Of a stretch of 15,312 nucleotides of DNA, positions 1 to 7,487 are shown piece after piece. Origin of the DNA: Marisimplicoccus framensis_A (GTDB lineage: Bacteria > Bacteroidota > Bacteroidia > Flavobacteriales > Flavobacteriaceae); the NCBI GenBank assembly GCA_042088875.1, contig JBELLF010000026.1, forward strand, positions 1-15,312, in the 5' to 3' direction. How positions within the stretch are numbered: position 1 is the stretch's first letter; each line of letters begins with the position of its first letter. The notes under the pieces were generated by a model. It saw nothing but the letters and a program-made list of their open reading frames with translations, had not been told where the DNA came from and did no database searches. The position numbers were made by a program, and so were the translations under genes.

Positions 1-125
1 ATGGTATGACTACTGACTTTACATCTGGTGCTCCATATGTTATGTTTGGCGGTACTAAATATGCACATGTAATGTACCCTATGGCAGGTTACTATGATTA
101 TCAACCAGAATCTGCTCCAGAGTAA
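1..125 (+). CDS. 3' end of an unidentified gene (partial)
   Basis: An open frame enters from the left edge and stops at TAA (123-125). It gives about 40 C-terminal residues rich in Tyr, Gly, Pro and Met, including the segments FTSGAPYVMFGGTKYAH and AGYYDYQPESAPE. I do not recognise the family. The frame is supported by its lack of stops, its residue composition and the strong terminator starting 17 bases after the stop. The tail looks like a soluble, secreted or surface end rather than a membrane segment, but that is only an impression from composition. The start and most of the gene lie outside the window. Confidence 0.6.
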   Translation, partial: GMTTDFTSGAPYVMFGGTKYAHVMYPMAGYYDYQPESAPE

Positions 126-141
126 AAATAATTTACATTTT

Positions 142-170
142 AAAAACCCTCTTCATTGAGGGTTTTTTTT
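142..170 (+). terminator. Intrinsic terminator of the upstream partial gene
   Basis: A perfect 10-bp inverted repeat, AAAAACCCTC (142-151) and GAGGGTTTTT (158-167), encloses the 6-base loop TTCATT and runs into an unbroken T tract to 170. It lies 17 bases after the stop of the partial gene. Because the left arm starts with five A, it could in principle also act on the other strand, but no - strand gene ends here. Confidence 0.9.
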
Positions 171-211
171 AAATACTATTTTAATAGTTGTGTTTTGATT
201 AAATTTAGGTG

Positions 212-1273
212 ATGGAATATTTATTTACTTTAATAGTTCTTGCTGGCTCTTTATTTGGTCTTTATTTTTTGATTAATAAACAAATTAATAAGACCTCTCA
301 AGATAATAGTAAAGAGCTTGAATCTAAACTTGAATCTTTTATTGAAGCATTTAAATTAACCTCAGCTGAAAACTTAAATAAACAACTTCAAGATTCTAAG
401 CAAGATCAAAAAAATATGGAGATTAGATTCTCTGAAACAATCACTAAGTTGACAAAGGAACTTGAAAAGATTAAAGGAACAAATGAACAAGTTTTAACTT
501 TTGCCAATCAAATGAAAACACTTGAGAAAATTTTGGGTAATCAGAAACAAAGAGGGATTCTTGGAGAAATTCAACTTGAAAACTTATTAGCAAATGTACT
601 TCCTCCAGAACTCTTTCAAATGCAATATTCTTTTAATAACGGAGAAGCAGTGGATGCAGTTATTAAAGTTGGTGAATTTATAATTCCAATAGATGCAAAA
701 TTTTCCCTTGATAACTATAATAAGATGATAGAGAGCGATGAAACGGAGACAGATAAACTAAATGATCTTGAAAAAAAATTCAAAAATGATATAAAGAACA
801 GGATAGATGAAACAGCTAAATATATAAGGCCTAATGAGGGAACTGTTGATTACGCATATATGTTTATTCCTGCTGATGGTTTATATCAGGATCTTCTTAA
901 CAACAAAGTAGGTTCATTAAAAATAAACCAAAGAGATTTGGTTTCATATGCATATCAAAAGAAAGTAATGATTGTTTCACCAATGAGTTTATTTCCAATG
1001 CTTCAGGTTACAAATAAGGCTTTAAATAATATGAAAGTTGAAGAATCTATTAATGAAATTCAAATGAATATTGAAAAATTGGGCAATCACTTAAACGCAT
1101 ACTTAACATATCATGAAAAGCTTGGTAATAGTATAAGTACTGTTGTAAATCAATATAACGTTACAAATAAGGAGTTTAAAAAAATAGATAAGGACATAAC
1201 TAAATTAACTTCTAGTAGATCAACCATTGGAATTAAAACAGAGAACATTGAGAAACCAGTCGTAGAGGAATAA
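212..1273 (+). CDS. rmuC: RmuC-family DNA recombination protein
   Basis: RmuC proteins are membrane-anchored, nuclease-like proteins that limit recombination and inversions at short inverted repeats; the biochemical activity is not well defined. The 353-residue product begins with one hydrophobic segment (about residues 3-20), followed by a charged coiled-coil stretch (about 25-110). The conserved RmuC domain then starts with GILGEIQLENLL. Inside it, Glu119, Asp148 and the IDAKF motif (Asp161, Lys163) are laid out like a PD-(D/E)XK nuclease core. It is shorter than E. coli RmuC (about 475 residues), mainly in the coiled coil. A GTG directly before the ATG (209-211) is an alternative start that adds one residue; I prefer the ATG. 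No + strand terminator follows, and the gene converges with dacB. Confidence 0.9.
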   Translation: MEYLFTLIVLAGSLFGLYFLINKQINKTSQDNSKELESKLESFIEAFKLTSAENLNKQLQDSKQDQKNMEIRFSETITKLTKELEKIKGTNEQVLTFANQMKTLEKILGNQKQRGILGEIQLENLLANVLPPELFQMQYSFNNGEAVDAVIKVGEFIIPIDAKFSLDNYNKMIESDETETDKLNDLEKKFKNDIKNRIDETAKYIRPNEGTVDYAYMFIPADGLYQDLLNNKVGSLKINQRDLVSYAYQKKVMIVSPMSLFPMLQVTNKALNNMKVEESINEIQMNIEKLGNHLNAYLTYHEKLGNSISTVVNQYNVTNKEFKKIDKDITKLTSSRSTIGIKTENIEKPVVEE

Positions 1274-1298
1274 AAAAAGCCCCCCAATTGGAAAGCTT
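1272..1298 (-). terminator. One-directional terminator of dacB (G-U wobble stem)
   Basis: Read on the - strand, AAGCTTTCC (1298-1290), loop AATT and GGGGGGCTT (1285-1277) form a 9-bp stem if three G-U wobble pairs are allowed, followed by five more T. On the + strand the same positions give three C-A mismatches, so the stem is broken for rmuC transcripts. The element lies about 45 bases past the dacB stop and its T tract overlaps the rmuC stop codon. The pairing is read directly from the sequence; the function is inferred. Confidence 0.65.
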
Positions 1299-1343
1299 AT
1301 TTAGTTGCCTATAGCAACACACAACATGCAAATTTAATCAATT

Positions 1344-2573
1344 TTATGAATTTGACTTCAAATAAATTAAAAAGTCAACTATTGCTTCTGTAATTTTACT
1401 CAAGTCGTTAGTAAAATGATTAATCATTATACTAAAAATATAAATTCTGTTTTTATCAGTAATTATATAACCAGAGTAGTTGTGATTATTTTTAAGAGTA
1501 CCTGTTTTTCCCCACACAAAATCTTTTTCATTCTGAATTACATAGTTTTCAGGAAATATCTTTTTTATTCTCTCAAATCCAATTAAGTTATAAATATCAT
1601 GTAAAGATGAAATTACTGATTTAGGTGTGACTAAATTATATCTTGACAACCCAGATCCATCAAATAATTCTGTTTGTTTTGATATATTTTTAATTAACCT
1701 TACACCTTTATCAACTGAAATAGTGTCATTTATTCGAAGAGAAATATTTGCAGCTATACTTTCTGAAATTAAATTATCAGAATCTTTGAGTATAGCAGAG
1801 TATATTTCATCCACCTGGGTAGAGTTTAATGTACTATAATCTTTTAATTCATTCTTATCTAATTCAACTGTTTTTTTAAGAGCATTTTCAAGCAAGCTAG
1901 TGGTATTTTCTCTTGATGTTATAAATGGAGAATAAATTGTATCTCTAAATTTTATTAAAGAGGGATTTATAAAAAATTTATTCTCTGTTTCTGATCTATT
2001 TATTATATTCCTTTGTTCAAAATCAAAGACAATTTTATATTTATTAGGAGTCGCTTCTATTTCTCCGTTAGAATCTTTTATAATTTGTACTACATTTCCA
2101 TAAATCGGCATCTCTGATCGTTCAGATTGGAAATAACTATTATAATCATCCCAGGCCCAGCCTGGTCCATATTTATTAAGATCAATTTTTGGAGTATGAT
2201 ATATTATGTGTTTAAATTCTTTTATAAATTTTGATAAATCGTTATCTCTAAATTTTGGATGTAAAAGCAATGGATAACCTGTTGGTGAAATTTTCAGAGT
2301 ATCATTTAAAACTTTATAATTTATAATTGGTATAGTATCTCCATAATATATTGAACCCAGTACTGTTGAGATTTTAACATTTGAAGCTGGAGTCATGTAG
2401 ATATTAATCGCTGTCCCAACAATCTTTTTTTCCTTATCTATTCGCTTAACTGCAATTGAAACTATACTTCCATTTAAATGATCATTACTAGATATCCACT
2501 TATCAATTTTTTTACTAGATATCTGTGAGAATAAACTTGAGGAGAAGAATACTAAAAGAATTATCTTTTTCAT
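1344..2573 (-). CDS. dacB: D-alanyl-D-alanine carboxypeptidase/endopeptidase, PBP4 family
   Basis: This is a periplasmic penicillin-binding protein of the PBP4 (peptidase S13) type. The family trims the terminal D-Ala of peptidoglycan stem peptides or cuts cross-links. The 409-residue product starts with a signal peptide (KKII, then a hydrophobic run, with probable cleavage near residue 16-20). All three active-site motifs are visible: SxxK as SNVK (Ser64, Lys67) in the context TPASNVK, SxN as SDN (265-267), and KTG (356-358) in WGKTGTL. The family segment DGSGLSRYN lies at 305-313. It is somewhat shorter than typical Bacteroidota PBP4 (about 450-480). The start is fixed by an in-frame TAA four codons upstream. 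Only 11 bases separate it from the terminator of the tRNA unit, so where its transcription starts is unclear. Confidence 0.9.
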   Translation of the reverse strand: MKKIILLVFFSSSLFSQISSKKIDKWISSNDHLNGSIVSIAVKRIDKEKKIVGTAINIYMTPASNVKISTVLGSIYYGDTIPIINYKVLNDTLKISPTGYPLLLHPKFRDNDLSKFIKEFKHIIYHTPKIDLNKYGPGWAWDDYNSYFQSERSEMPIYGNVVQIIKDSNGEIEATPNKYKIVFDFEQRNIINRSETENKFFINPSLIKFRDTIYSPFITSRENTTSLLENALKKTVELDKNELKDYSTLNSTQVDEIYSAILKDSDNLISESIAANISLRINDTISVDKGVRLIKNISKQTELFDGSGLSRYNLVTPKSVISSLHDIYNLIGFERIKKIFPENYVIQNEKDFVWGKTGTLKNNHNYSGYIITDKNRIYIFSIMINHFTNDLSKITEAIVDFLIYLKSNS

Positions 2574-2584
2574 TAAGTCAAGTT

Positions 2585-2616
2585 AAAAAAAAAGCTCTTA
2601 TAAAAAGAGCTTTTTT
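2585..2616 (-). terminator. Strong intrinsic terminator after tRNA-Asp
   Basis: AAAAAAGCTCTT (2588-2599) and AAGAGCTTTTTT (2605-2616) form a perfect 12-bp stem around the 5-base loop ATAAA. On the - strand the T run continues to 2585, giving nine T in all. It begins three bases past the tRNA-Asp 3' end and so closes the transcript carrying tRNA-Asp (and trxA read-through). It is symmetric enough to work in both directions. Confidence 0.9.
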
Positions 2617-2618
2617 AG

Positions 2619-2692
2619 CGGTCTGGACGGGACTCGAACCCGCGACCCCCTGCGTGACAGGCAGATATTCTAACCAACTGAACTACCAGACC
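2619..2692 (-). tRNA. tRNA-Asp (anticodon GUC)
   Basis: The - strand folds as a complete 74-base cloverleaf. The acceptor arms GGTCTGG and CCAGACC pair 7 of 7, with discriminator base G (2619). The anticodon stem is TCTGC/GCAGG around the loop CTGTCAC, giving anticodon GTC. The T arm is GCGGG-TTCGAGT-CCCGT. The 3' CCA is not encoded, so it must be added after transcription. It sits 29 bases downstream of the trxA stop, with its own candidate promoter in the gap and a strong terminator right after it. Confidence 0.97.
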
Positions 2693-2702
2693 AAAAAGGA
2701 TG

Positions 2703-2710
2703 CAAATATA
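2703..2710 (-). promoter_or_regulatory. Candidate promoter -7 box for tRNA-Asp
   Basis: TATATTTG on the - strand matches the Bacteroidota -7 consensus TAnnTTTG exactly and lies 10 bases before the tRNA 5' end, in the trxA-tRNA gap. No TTG is found at the usual upstream spacing, so the -33 element is missing or weak. The tRNA may also be made from trxA read-through. Confidence 0.45.
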
Positions 2711-2721
2711 ATTATTTTGAT

Positions 2722-3039
2722 TTATAAAGCTGCATTTATTGCATCTTCATATGTTTTTTTTGGAGCAACTCCTACCTGTCTTGAGATTAATTCTCCATCT
2801 TTGAACAATAAAACAGTCGGAATATTTCTTACTCCATACTTAGCAGCAAATTCTTGATTTGCATCTACATCAATCTTTCCAACAACAGCTTTACCTTCAA
2901 ACTCTTTACTTAACTCATCAATTATAGGTCCAACCATTCTACATGGACCACACCATTCAGCCCAAAAATCAACAAGTACAGGTTTATCAGATTTTAAAAC
3001 TTTTTCTTCAAAAATTGAATCATTTAACTCTAATGCCAT
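2722..3039 (-). CDS. trxA: Thioredoxin
   Basis: This is a cytoplasmic thiol-disulfide reductant that is recharged by thioredoxin reductase and reduces ribonucleotide reductase, peroxiredoxins and other proteins. The 105-residue product has the redox motif WCGPC in the context FWAEWCGPCRMVGP and the cis-Pro segment RNIPTVLLF, with the usual thioredoxin length and fold order. It has no signal peptide. I place the start at the ATG giving MALELND. A frame extended seven codons upstream begins with TTG and adds LLKIII-type residues from the A/T-rich leader, and that TTG lies inside the candidate -7 box. The gene lies between dnaE and tRNA-Asp on the same strand and has its own candidate promoter. 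Confidence 0.95.
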   Translation of the reverse strand: MALELNDSIFEEKVLKSDKPVLVDFWAEWCGPCRMVGPIIDELSKEFEGKAVVGKIDVDANQEFAAKYGVRNIPTVLLFKDGELISRQVGVAPKKTYEDAINAAL

Positions 3040-3057
3040 AATAATTATTTTAAGGAG

Positions 3058-3090
3058 CAAATCTAATATTTATTATTCAAAGAAATACAA
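3058..3090 (-). promoter_or_regulatory. Candidate Bacteroidota-type promoter of trxA
   Basis: On the - strand, TTG (3090-3088), a 22-base spacer and TAGATTTG (3065-3058) match the pattern TTG-N(17-23)-TAnnTTTG. A start about 7 bases downstream would leave a leader of roughly a dozen bases before the trxA ATG. The motif lies wholly in the dnaE-trxA gap, which lets trxA be expressed apart from dnaE. Confidence 0.5.
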
Positions 3091-3096
3091 TTTGAT

Positions 3097-6000
3097 TTAA
3101 TTTAATTTATATAAAAATTCGTCTTCTTCAAGTGATACCAGTAGTTCTTTAGATATATTAACCTTAGTGTCTTCAGATATCATATTTAATTTAAATTCAT
3201 TTTTAGAATCATGTATATCAAAATAGACTGGACTTGAACCTTTAAATTTAGACAGAATAGATTTTAGTTTTTTTATATCATCATTTACTATTGCACTTGA
3301 ATCAACTCTAAGAGTAATTTTTTTAGAATTAGAATCAATTATACCATCAAGTAACTCTATATTCAAAAATTGAATTCTTGGCTCGCCAACTCTACCTGTA
3401 TCCTTATTCACCCATCCTTCTCTTACAGTTATTCTTAATCTCAGAATTTTATTATCTTCTAAAAGATGTTTGTACTTGAGATATTCTTCACCAAATATTC
3501 TAAACTTATATTGATCTTTAAAATCTTCAAGTGAAAAAACAGCAAATCCATTACCAGTTTTTGATATAAGGTGTTCAACCTCGTTTATTATTCCTCCTAC
3601 ATAAAAATCTTTATTTATAAGTTTATTTATATCGTTTAAGCTAGTTAATACTGTAGAGGTAAAATTATTTAGTTCTCTTAAATAATCATCCAATGGGTGA
3701 GCTGAAATATAGATTCCAACAACTTCTCTTTCTTTTTTTAATTTCTCTAGATTAATCCATTCATCACATTCTGGGATAACTGGATTAATTGACATGTTAT
3801 GGCTATCATCTCCAAAGAGATTTATCTGTGTAGAGTTGACAGACTCTTGATATTTTGATCCAAATTTTATAGCTTTTTCAATATAGCTTAAACCTTCATT
3901 GTCTAAATTGAAATATTGAGACCTATTAAGTTTAAATGAGTCTAATCCTCCAGCTAAAATAAGGTTTTCAAAAGTCTTTTTATTTGCTAATCTAAGATCT
4001 ATTCGTTTAGCAAAATCAAATATATCACAATACTTATCCTCTTTTCTATTCTCTACAATTGTCTCAACAGCACCTTTTCCAACACCTTTTACAGCTCCCA
4101 TTCCAAATCTAATTGCTTTATCATCATTAACATTAAATTTATAATATGATTCATTTATATCAGGACCTAATACTGTAATTCCCATTCTTTTACACTCTTC
4201 CATAAAAAAGCTAACTTGTTTTATATCATTCATATTATTTGATAATACAGCAGCCATATATTCTGACGGATAATTTGCTTTTAAAAATGCAGTTTGATAT
4301 CCAATCAAAGCATAACATGTAGAGTGAGATTTATTAAATGCATATGAGGCAAATGCTTCCCAGTCTTTCCATATCTTTTCTAAAACCTCTATTGTATATC
4401 CGTTCTCTTGACCACCTTTCATAAACTTAGGTTTTAATTTTTCAATTAATGAAAATATTTTTTTTCCCATAGCTTTTCTAAGAAGATCTGCCTCACCCTT
4501 TGAGAACCCAGAAATTTTTTGAGAAAGTGACATAACTTGTTCTTGATAAACTGTTATTCCATATGTTTCTTTAAGAAATTCTTCCATTTCCGGAATATCA
4601 TAAGTAATAGGCTCTGAACCATTTTTTCTTGAAATGTAAGAAGGAATATATTCTAGTGGACCAGGCCTATAAAGAGCATTCATAGCAATAAGATCTTTAA
4701 ATTCATTAGGTTTTAAGTCTTTTAAATACTTTTGCATACCTTGTGATTCATATTGAAAGATTCCAACAGTTTCACCTTTTTGAAATAGTTGATAAGTCTT
4801 TTTATCATCTAGAGGAAAATTTTCTGGATCAAGCTCAGTACCATATTTGTACTTGATTAACTTGATTGTATCCTTAATTATAGTAAGTGTCTTAAGACCA
4901 AGAAAGTCCATCTTTAGTAGACCCGCATCTTCAACAACAGAATTGTCAAACTGAGTTACATAAAAATCTGAATCTTTAGCTTTAGTGATAGGAACAAACT
5001 CTGATATATTACCTGGAGTTATAATTACTCCACATGCGTGGATTCCAGTATTCCTTAGCGAACCTTCAAGCAGACTTGCTTGTTTCAATGTTTGAGCAGA
5101 CAAATCAGAAGCATTAAATAATTTTTTTAATTCAGTTACCCTGCTAAATTCATCAGTTCTTAATTGTGATTTTAAATCAGACTCATTCATTGAAAATATA
5201 TCATTTAGTTTCATGTTTGGAACTAATTTTGAAATTCTGTCAACTTCTGATAGTGATAAATCTAAAACTCTACCTGTATCTCTTATTGACGATTTAGCAG
5301 CCATTCTTCCATATGTAATTATCTGTGCAACTTGGTTAGAGCCATACTTGTCAACTACATATTCAATCACTTTATTTCTTCCTTCATCATCAAAATCGAT
5401 ATCAATATCTGGCAGACTTACTCTATCTGGATTTAGAAATCTTTCAAAAAGTAAATTATATTTTATTGGATCTACACTAGTTATTCCAAGAGCGTAGGCT
5501 ACAACAGAACCAGCTGCTGAACCTCTCCCTGGACCAACTGATACATTCATATCTCTTGCAGCATTAATAAAGTCCTGAACAATCAGGAAATATCCTGGGT
5601 AACCAGTCTTTGCAATTACATCTAACTCAAAATCTATTCTTTCTTCAAGATATTTGGATATTTTACCATACTTATTCTTAACTCCTTCAATAGTCAGATG
5701 CCTTAAGTATAAGTTTTGACCTTTTTGATGATCAAAATCATCCTTTTGCATAAATTTTTCAGGAACTTTAAAATCAGGGAGTAAAACCTCTCTTGCAAGA
5801 TCAAATGAGTGAACTTTATTAATTATTTCTGAAATATTATAAATACTCTCGGGTATATCGTTAAATATCTTTAACATCTCATCTTTAGATTTATAATAGT
5901 ATTCTTCGTTTTGAAGACCATACCTAAAACCTCTACCTTTTCCGATTGGAGCTGATTGTTTTTCACCATCTCTAACACATAGTAAAATATCATGTGCATT

Positions 6001-7416
6001 TGCTTCAGACTTAGAAGTGTAATATGAGTTATTAGTTGCAATAAGTTTTACTCCATACTTTATGCTGAGATCTTTAAGAATTGGAATTATATAATCTTCA
6101 TTTTCTTGATTGTGTTTTTGAATTTCCAAATAAAAGTCATCTTTAAAATTATCTTTCCACCATTTTAAAGATTCTTCTGCTTTTTCTTCACCTTGATTTA
6201 AAATTTTAGAGGAAATTTCTCCATTTAATCCTCCTGATAACACAATTAGATCTTCAGAATAAGTTTTTAATATTTCTTTATCAACTCTTGGAACATAATA
6301 GAATCCCTCAATATTGGCTATAGAACTTAATTTTGATAAATTTCTAAAACCATTTTTATTTTTTGCTAAAAAAACCATTTGGTATCCATTATCTCTGTTA
6401 GATTTATCTAGATGATTTTCACATACATTAAATTCACACCCAACAATTGGTTTAATATACTTTTGACCTTCCTTTAGGTTTTCATTATAATTTTTAAGAG
6501 TTTTTATAAAGTGAAATGCTCCCATTAAGTTTGACTTATCAGTAATCGCAATAGCATCATGTGAAAAGTCAATACATTGTTTTAGTAAATCTGAAATCCT
6601 AGATGTTGACTGTAAAATTGAAAATTGAGTGTATGCATGAAGGTGAGCAAATTCAAAATCTTGTTTTAGTTCTTCATTAGTAATTGAAAAGTTAACTTTA
6701 TCTACTTGTTCATCTGATTTTAACTTTTTAGATTCATCGAATAAATTAAGATGATGTATACCTTGAGCTTTGACTTTTTCAAGATCTAAGTTTAATAGGT
6801 TTATATAAATATCTTCATTATCAGAAAGTGATGTAGGGTGAATTTTTTTATCTTTAAATAACTTAAATAAGCATAGTGCAGTAGCTTCAACATCAGCAGA
6901 AGCATTATGTGCAGACTCAAATTTCTGATTAAAAAGATGCGTATATAACTCTATTAAAGTTGGAAGTTTAAATTTTCTTCCTCTTCCACCTTTTAACATA
7001 CATATTTGAGCTGTTTCCTCTGTACATGTGTCTATTTTTGGGAAATCTTGAAGTGGATTTTTTCCATCAATTCTGAGGTACTCAGAACCTAAAATCTTTT
7101 GATCAAAATTTAAATTATGCCCACAAATAAACTTTGATTTAATTAGATCATCTTTAAATTTTTCAAGAGCAAACTCCACTTCTACTCCAATTTTTTTGGC
7201 AAGTTGAGTTGAAATACCATGAATCTTTTCAGAATCATAAGGTATTGTAAAACCTTTTGGATAAATAATGTAACTCTGATTTGAAACACAAATTCCTTTT
7301 TCATCGTGAACTTGCCAAGCTATCTGAATTGCTCTTGGCCAGTTATCAAAATCTGTCAAAGGAGCACTCCATTTTTTTGGCAGTCCAGTTGTTTCAGTAT
7401 CAAAAATTAAAAACAT
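3097..7416 (-). CDS. dnaE: DNA polymerase III alpha subunit with fused N-terminal proofreading exonuclease
   Basis: This is the catalytic subunit of the replicative polymerase (1439 residues; E. coli DnaE has 1160). Residues 1-190 form a DnaQ/epsilon-like DEDDh 3'-5' exonuclease: Asp6 and Glu8 in FDTETTG, Asp105 in GHNLNFDQ, and His170 and Asp175 in SAHNASADVEA. A linker (190-250) leads to the PHP domain (about 255-480), whose metal site looks decayed. The polymerase palm follows, with Asp672 and Asp674 in PDIDIDF and Asp837 in KMDFLGLK. Other landmarks are GPGRGSAAGS (628-637), a helix-hairpin-helix region near 1110, a clamp-binding pentapeptide QINLF (1197-1201) and a C-terminal OB fold (about 1270-1350). 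An in-frame TAA directly before the ATG fixes the start. The gene is divergent from metG. All exonuclease and polymerase residues are present, so it should be active. Confidence 0.96.
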   Translation of the reverse strand: MFLIFDTETTGLPKKWSAPLTDFDNWPRAIQIAWQVHDEKGICVSNQSYIIYPKGFTIPYDSEKIHGISTQLAKKIGVEVEFALEKFKDDLIKSKFICGHNLNFDQKILGSEYLRIDGKNPLQDFPKIDTCTEETAQICMLKGGRGRKFKLPTLIELYTHLFNQKFESAHNASADVEATALCLFKLFKDKKIHPTSLSDNEDIYINLLNLDLEKVKAQGIHHLNLFDESKKLKSDEQVDKVNFSITNEELKQDFEFAHLHAYTQFSILQSTSRISDLLKQCIDFSHDAIAITDKSNLMGAFHFIKTLKNYNENLKEGQKYIKPIVGCEFNVCENHLDKSNRDNGYQMVFLAKNKNGFRNLSKLSSIANIEGFYYVPRVDKEILKTYSEDLIVLSGGLNGEISSKILNQGEEKAEESLKWWKDNFKDDFYLEIQKHNQENEDYIIPILKDLSIKYGVKLIATNNSYYTSKSEANAHDILLCVRDGEKQSAPIGKGRGFRYGLQNEEYYYKSKDEMLKIFNDIPESIYNISEIINKVHSFDLAREVLLPDFKVPEKFMQKDDFDHQKGQNLYLRHLTIEGVKNKYGKISKYLEERIDFELDVIAKTGYPGYFLIVQDFINAARDMNVSVGPGRGSAAGSVVAYALGITSVDPIKYNLLFERFLNPDRVSLPDIDIDFDDEGRNKVIEYVVDKYGSNQVAQIITYGRMAAKSSIRDTGRVLDLSLSEVDRISKLVPNMKLNDIFSMNESDLKSQLRTDEFSRVTELKKLFNASDLSAQTLKQASLLEGSLRNTGIHACGVIITPGNISEFVPITKAKDSDFYVTQFDNSVVEDAGLLKMDFLGLKTLTIIKDTIKLIKYKYGTELDPENFPLDDKKTYQLFQKGETVGIFQYESQGMQKYLKDLKPNEFKDLIAMNALYRPGPLEYIPSYISRKNGSEPITYDIPEMEEFLKETYGITVYQEQVMSLSQKISGFSKGEADLLRKAMGKKIFSLIEKLKPKFMKGGQENGYTIEVLEKIWKDWEAFASYAFNKSHSTCYALIGYQTAFLKANYPSEYMAAVLSNNMNDIKQVSFFMEECKRMGITVLGPDINESYYKFNVNDDKAIRFGMGAVKGVGKGAVETIVENRKEDKYCDIFDFAKRIDLRLANKKTFENLILAGGLDSFKLNRSQYFNLDNEGLSYIEKAIKFGSKYQESVNSTQINLFGDDSHNMSINPVIPECDEWINLEKLKKEREVVGIYISAHPLDDYLRELNNFTSTVLTSLNDINKLINKDFYVGGIINEVEHLISKTGNGFAVFSLEDFKDQYKFRIFGEEYLKYKHLLEDNKILRLRITVREGWVNKDTGRVGEPRIQFLNIELLDGIIDSNSKKITLRVDSSAIVNDDIKKLKSILSKFKGSSPVYFDIHDSKNEFKLNMISEDTKVNISKELLVSLEEDEFLYKLN

Positions 7417-7487
7417 TTAGGAATAGTTTCAATTACTAATTTAATATTTTATATTGGATTGATTTTGAATATTTATCAAGAGTTTAA

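Noticed and set aside
1304..1318. Hairpin GTTGC-CTATA-GCAAC between rmuC and dacB
   Set aside because: The stem is only 5 bp with no T tract on either strand, too weak to call a terminator or regulatory element.
1627..1839. Open frame of 70 codons on the + strand inside dacB
   Set aside because: It lies antisense to a gene with all three PBP active-site motifs and has no recognisable features of its own.
2525..2857. Open frame on the + strand crossing dacB, tRNA-Asp and trxA
   Set aside because: It runs through a complete antisense tRNA gene, a terminator and two well-supported genes, so it cannot be a genuine protein gene.
3040..3060. Seven-codon upstream extension of trxA from a TTG
   Set aside because: The extension falls in the A/T-rich leader and overlaps the candidate -7 box; the ATG giving MALELND matches the usual thioredoxin start.
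5213..5497. Open frame of 94 codons on the + strand inside dnaE
   Set aside because: It is antisense to the polymerase palm region containing PDIDIDF; the Ser/Leu-rich translation is typical of an antisense shadow.
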